Shown: positions 61,659-64,000 of the stretch, in pieces
Layout of the letters: every line of letters begins with the position of its first letter
How positions within the stretch are numbered: the stretch's first letter is position 1
Assembly: GCF_010015445.1 (NCBI RefSeq)
Contig: NC_053129.1
Span: 13,186,073 to 13,250,072 of the forward strand
Length of the DNA: 64,000 nucleotides
Direction: 5' to 3'
From: Perca fluviatilis
Lineage: Eukaryota > Chordata > Actinopteri > Perciformes > Percidae
Program-made: the position numbers and the translations under genes
The notes under the pieces: model-generated
Databases searched by the model: none
Seen by the model: only the letters and a program-made list of their open reading frames with translations
Told to the model about the DNA's origin: nothing

Positions 61659-63067
61659 CTCGCCAACCGACCCCAAACCCACATCTCTTTTCAACATACA
61701 CATGGGACTGTCCTTTTCTAGGCGCCTTCAGTGGCATTTTCAGGAAGCAGAAATCCTTTCTGTCTGTCCCAGTAAACAGGTCAGATGTTGCAGAAGTCTG
61801 TGTTATTGGGTGGCTTATAGGCTACTGCTTTACAGCTTTATATGGTTTTGCAATTACAGAAACGGAGCAGAGGATAAATCAAGCACATTTAACTTAATTT
61901 ACAGGGCTTCAAACCACATTCAAATGTTGCTGCTGTGAAACTTCTGACATAACACTCTCACTCAAACATGATTGTGTCCCGTCTGTATTTATTTCTCATA
62001 ACACAAAGCTCCCTTTCATACATACTCCACCGGTCCGCACGGCCAAACATTTTACTAGCTGCTGATGTCAGGGTCGTTCACTTTATTTATTCCTAAACCC
62101 ACATAAGTCTAGTCTGACTCCGGTGTTTATTATCAAGCTTTGGCTCCTGGGGAGACACCTTGATTCATTTATGATTGATAATTTGGCGCTAATCGTTTAG
62201 CTGAATATGACTGTTCTGCGATCTGCCGATCCAGTTTTGATTGTCATTACCGTCGCTGGTGCTGAAGTCCTTTTTGTTTCCTCGAGCTTACACGTATCTT
62301 GAAATTCACTCCTGCTTCTGAAAGATTGATTTGAAGAAAGATTGCTTTTAATAACATGTTTATAAGCTCGATAATGTTAGTTTGAGAGAACAAGATTTAG
62401 CTGACGAGGGCATCGATAGCTTAGAACAAAGCTTCTGATTTGTTTGCATGCATGAATCTGTTTGAAATTTTAATATTTAAGAGCTTCTTTTTAAAGATAT
62501 GAAAAATCCTCAACTATGTGCCTTTATTTTGAAAGTATGAAAAAATCCATGCCAATGTCACATTCTGAAAAAAAAAAAAAAAAAAGTAAAGCAGCCAGAG
62601 CTGAGACATTTGTTCTGCCTCTAGCTGTTAGTATTCAGTCTAGGTATTGATTTTGTCTTAAGTTACACATGATATTATGAATGGAGAGAGTATTTATTTA
62701 GCAGCCCCAATCAGGCCTGATTAGGTAGAGCCATTAGTGCCTGCGATGAAAAGCGTCTTCCAGGCCAGGTCCACGATGGTCAGGAGCCGCGCCCTCCAGC
62801 CCTTCATCAGAGAGACATTTCCTCCACTCTGAGGAGCCTATCAACATCCACGGGCTAAAGTTCAAGTTCAAAAGTTTCATTGTCCACGCAGAGGAGGGAT
62901 GGAAATTTGTCTTGGGGCTTATCGTCTTTGGCTTGGTGTCAGGCTGCAACTATAGCGAGACTTCCTTGAAGAACCATAAGGCTCTTGTGTGGTTTGGACA
63001 AACATTTGATATGAAATTGGAGCATGATGACTGAGAGCCTTGCTCATTGCAAAGCTCCACAAATAAA
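61659..63067 (+). other. clic5: clic5 3' UTR with candidate polyadenylation signal at 63062-63067
   Basis: No open frame resembling a protein follows the stop. There is an A-run near 62570 and an AATAAA at 63062. UTR length is inferred. The section near 62870-62920 looks like the tail of an old retroposon (TTCATTGTCCACGCAGAG). Confidence 0.35.
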
Positions 63068-64000
63068 ATAATATTTTCACAGATCTGCTTCTGCCTTTTC
63101 TTTTCTTTACCAGCTAGGTAATCAATCAACACTGATACTTTGGAGGTTGTCATGAAGGGAGGGGTGAGCGGTCCGTCTCAATGATAGCAAAAGGTGCTGG
63201 TGGTGGAGCCTGGATCGCCGTCCTGAAAAGGGTTAAGTGTGCCTGACTGAGTTGATCAAATTCAGTGGTGCAGGTCTGTTTCTCCATCCATAACAGACAG
63301 AGAGAGAGAGAGGGAGAGGGAGAGAGGGAGAGAGAGTGATGACCGTTGACAGGCTTAAATAGAGGCTTCCATGCCAGGGATCAAACGCCATCCCTCTTCT
63401 CCACTCTCTCATTAAGACGGAAAACCCGAGCGCCGCCATCCGATCTGTCTCCATTTTTCCTCAAAGGAGTCTAACTTGAAAGATCTGCGCCTGTCGGATT
63501 TACAATGGTGGGCGAGTGGTGTTTACTGAGACGTGGCCTTGCCAGAAACAACAGTCAAAGAAAATAAATGGAGCCTGCCTAGTGTTTCCACAGGAGTAAG
63601 GAAATATGGAGCGAAACTTGTGCCTTGCTGTTTGGTAATTAGTACCTAAACATCCCTGTCCTTGGATCCCATTGCTCACATCCAACATTTCTGCAAGCTG
63701 GATAATATACAGTGGAGCATTAACGTCAAACACGTCTGGTCATGGGGCCTGGCACGCCACATTAATCTGTTATTACACTCCCAGTGGATCTACCAGTCGC
63801 TGGCCTTGGCTAGGCCATCATAGCACAGGGAGTCCACATGGGCTGACAGGGACTCACACACAGCGCACTTTTATAGCCAGGTTTAGTAAACCTTTTCAGC
63901 TCAGGCATAAATTGTCTAAATTGAGCCCTGCTTTGAGACCTGAGCTGATTAAAACAAACTGGTGTGTTTGACGTGTGAGGACCCACCAGAAACAGACCTG
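63068..64000. other. Downstream of clic5 to the window end
   Basis: A GA-rich stretch at about 63298-63340. No coding exon recognised. Confidence 0.5.

Overview
The window is nuclear genomic DNA of a teleost fish, most likely a perciform. It has small exons in long introns with GT/AG boundaries, protein exons closest to vertebrate families, very dense (CA)n/(TG)n and (TA)n microsatellites, and many short DNA-transposon families (hAT, Tc1-like, Harbinger-like, TTAA-flanked). Family names and human comparisons rest on remembered sequences; no database search was run.

Four protein-coding genes are supported. (1) phip, minus strand: nine 5' coding exons from the ATG at 15970 down to 362, continuing off the left edge. 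They encode the N-terminal LisH-like part and the first three WD40 repeats. (2) hmgn3-like, minus strand: six small exons, 29626 down to 21613, a complete nucleosome-binding HMGN protein of 95 residues. (3) enpp5, plus strand: three coding exons, 36840-40481, a complete type I membrane phosphodiesterase of 487 residues, with a probable non-coding first exon ending at 35269. (4) clic5, plus strand: two alternative first exons (43964-44542 and 50821-50871) joined to five shared exons (57402-61658). This gives a 422-residue long form and a 246-residue short form.

Layout: 1-16 kb phip, with a 3.3 kb nested hAT element in intron 7; 16-20 kb intergenic; 20-30 kb hmgn3; 30-35 kb intergenic between divergent hmgn3 and enpp5; 35-41 kb enpp5; 41-44 kb intergenic with a Tc1-type foldback; 44-62 kb clic5, whose introns hold a degraded Tc1 element, a nested element at 51.8-53.3 kb and a 28-bp x 12 minisatellite; 62-64 kb clic5 3' UTR and downstream. 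phip and hmgn3 both act in chromatin and are neighbours in other vertebrates; enpp5 and clic5 form a second conserved pair. They are physical neighbours, not an operon or pathway.

I found no viral system, CRISPR array, rRNA or intact tRNA. The most interesting items are: a ~670 bp element with 8-bp target duplications, no clear inverted repeats, and a copy inserted inside another; a repeat in enpp5 intron 3 holding a truncated RecQ-helicase-like reading frame; a perfect 57-bp TTAA-ended hairpin; a regularly spaced CCAAT array at hmgn3; and CA/TG repeats touching splice sites.
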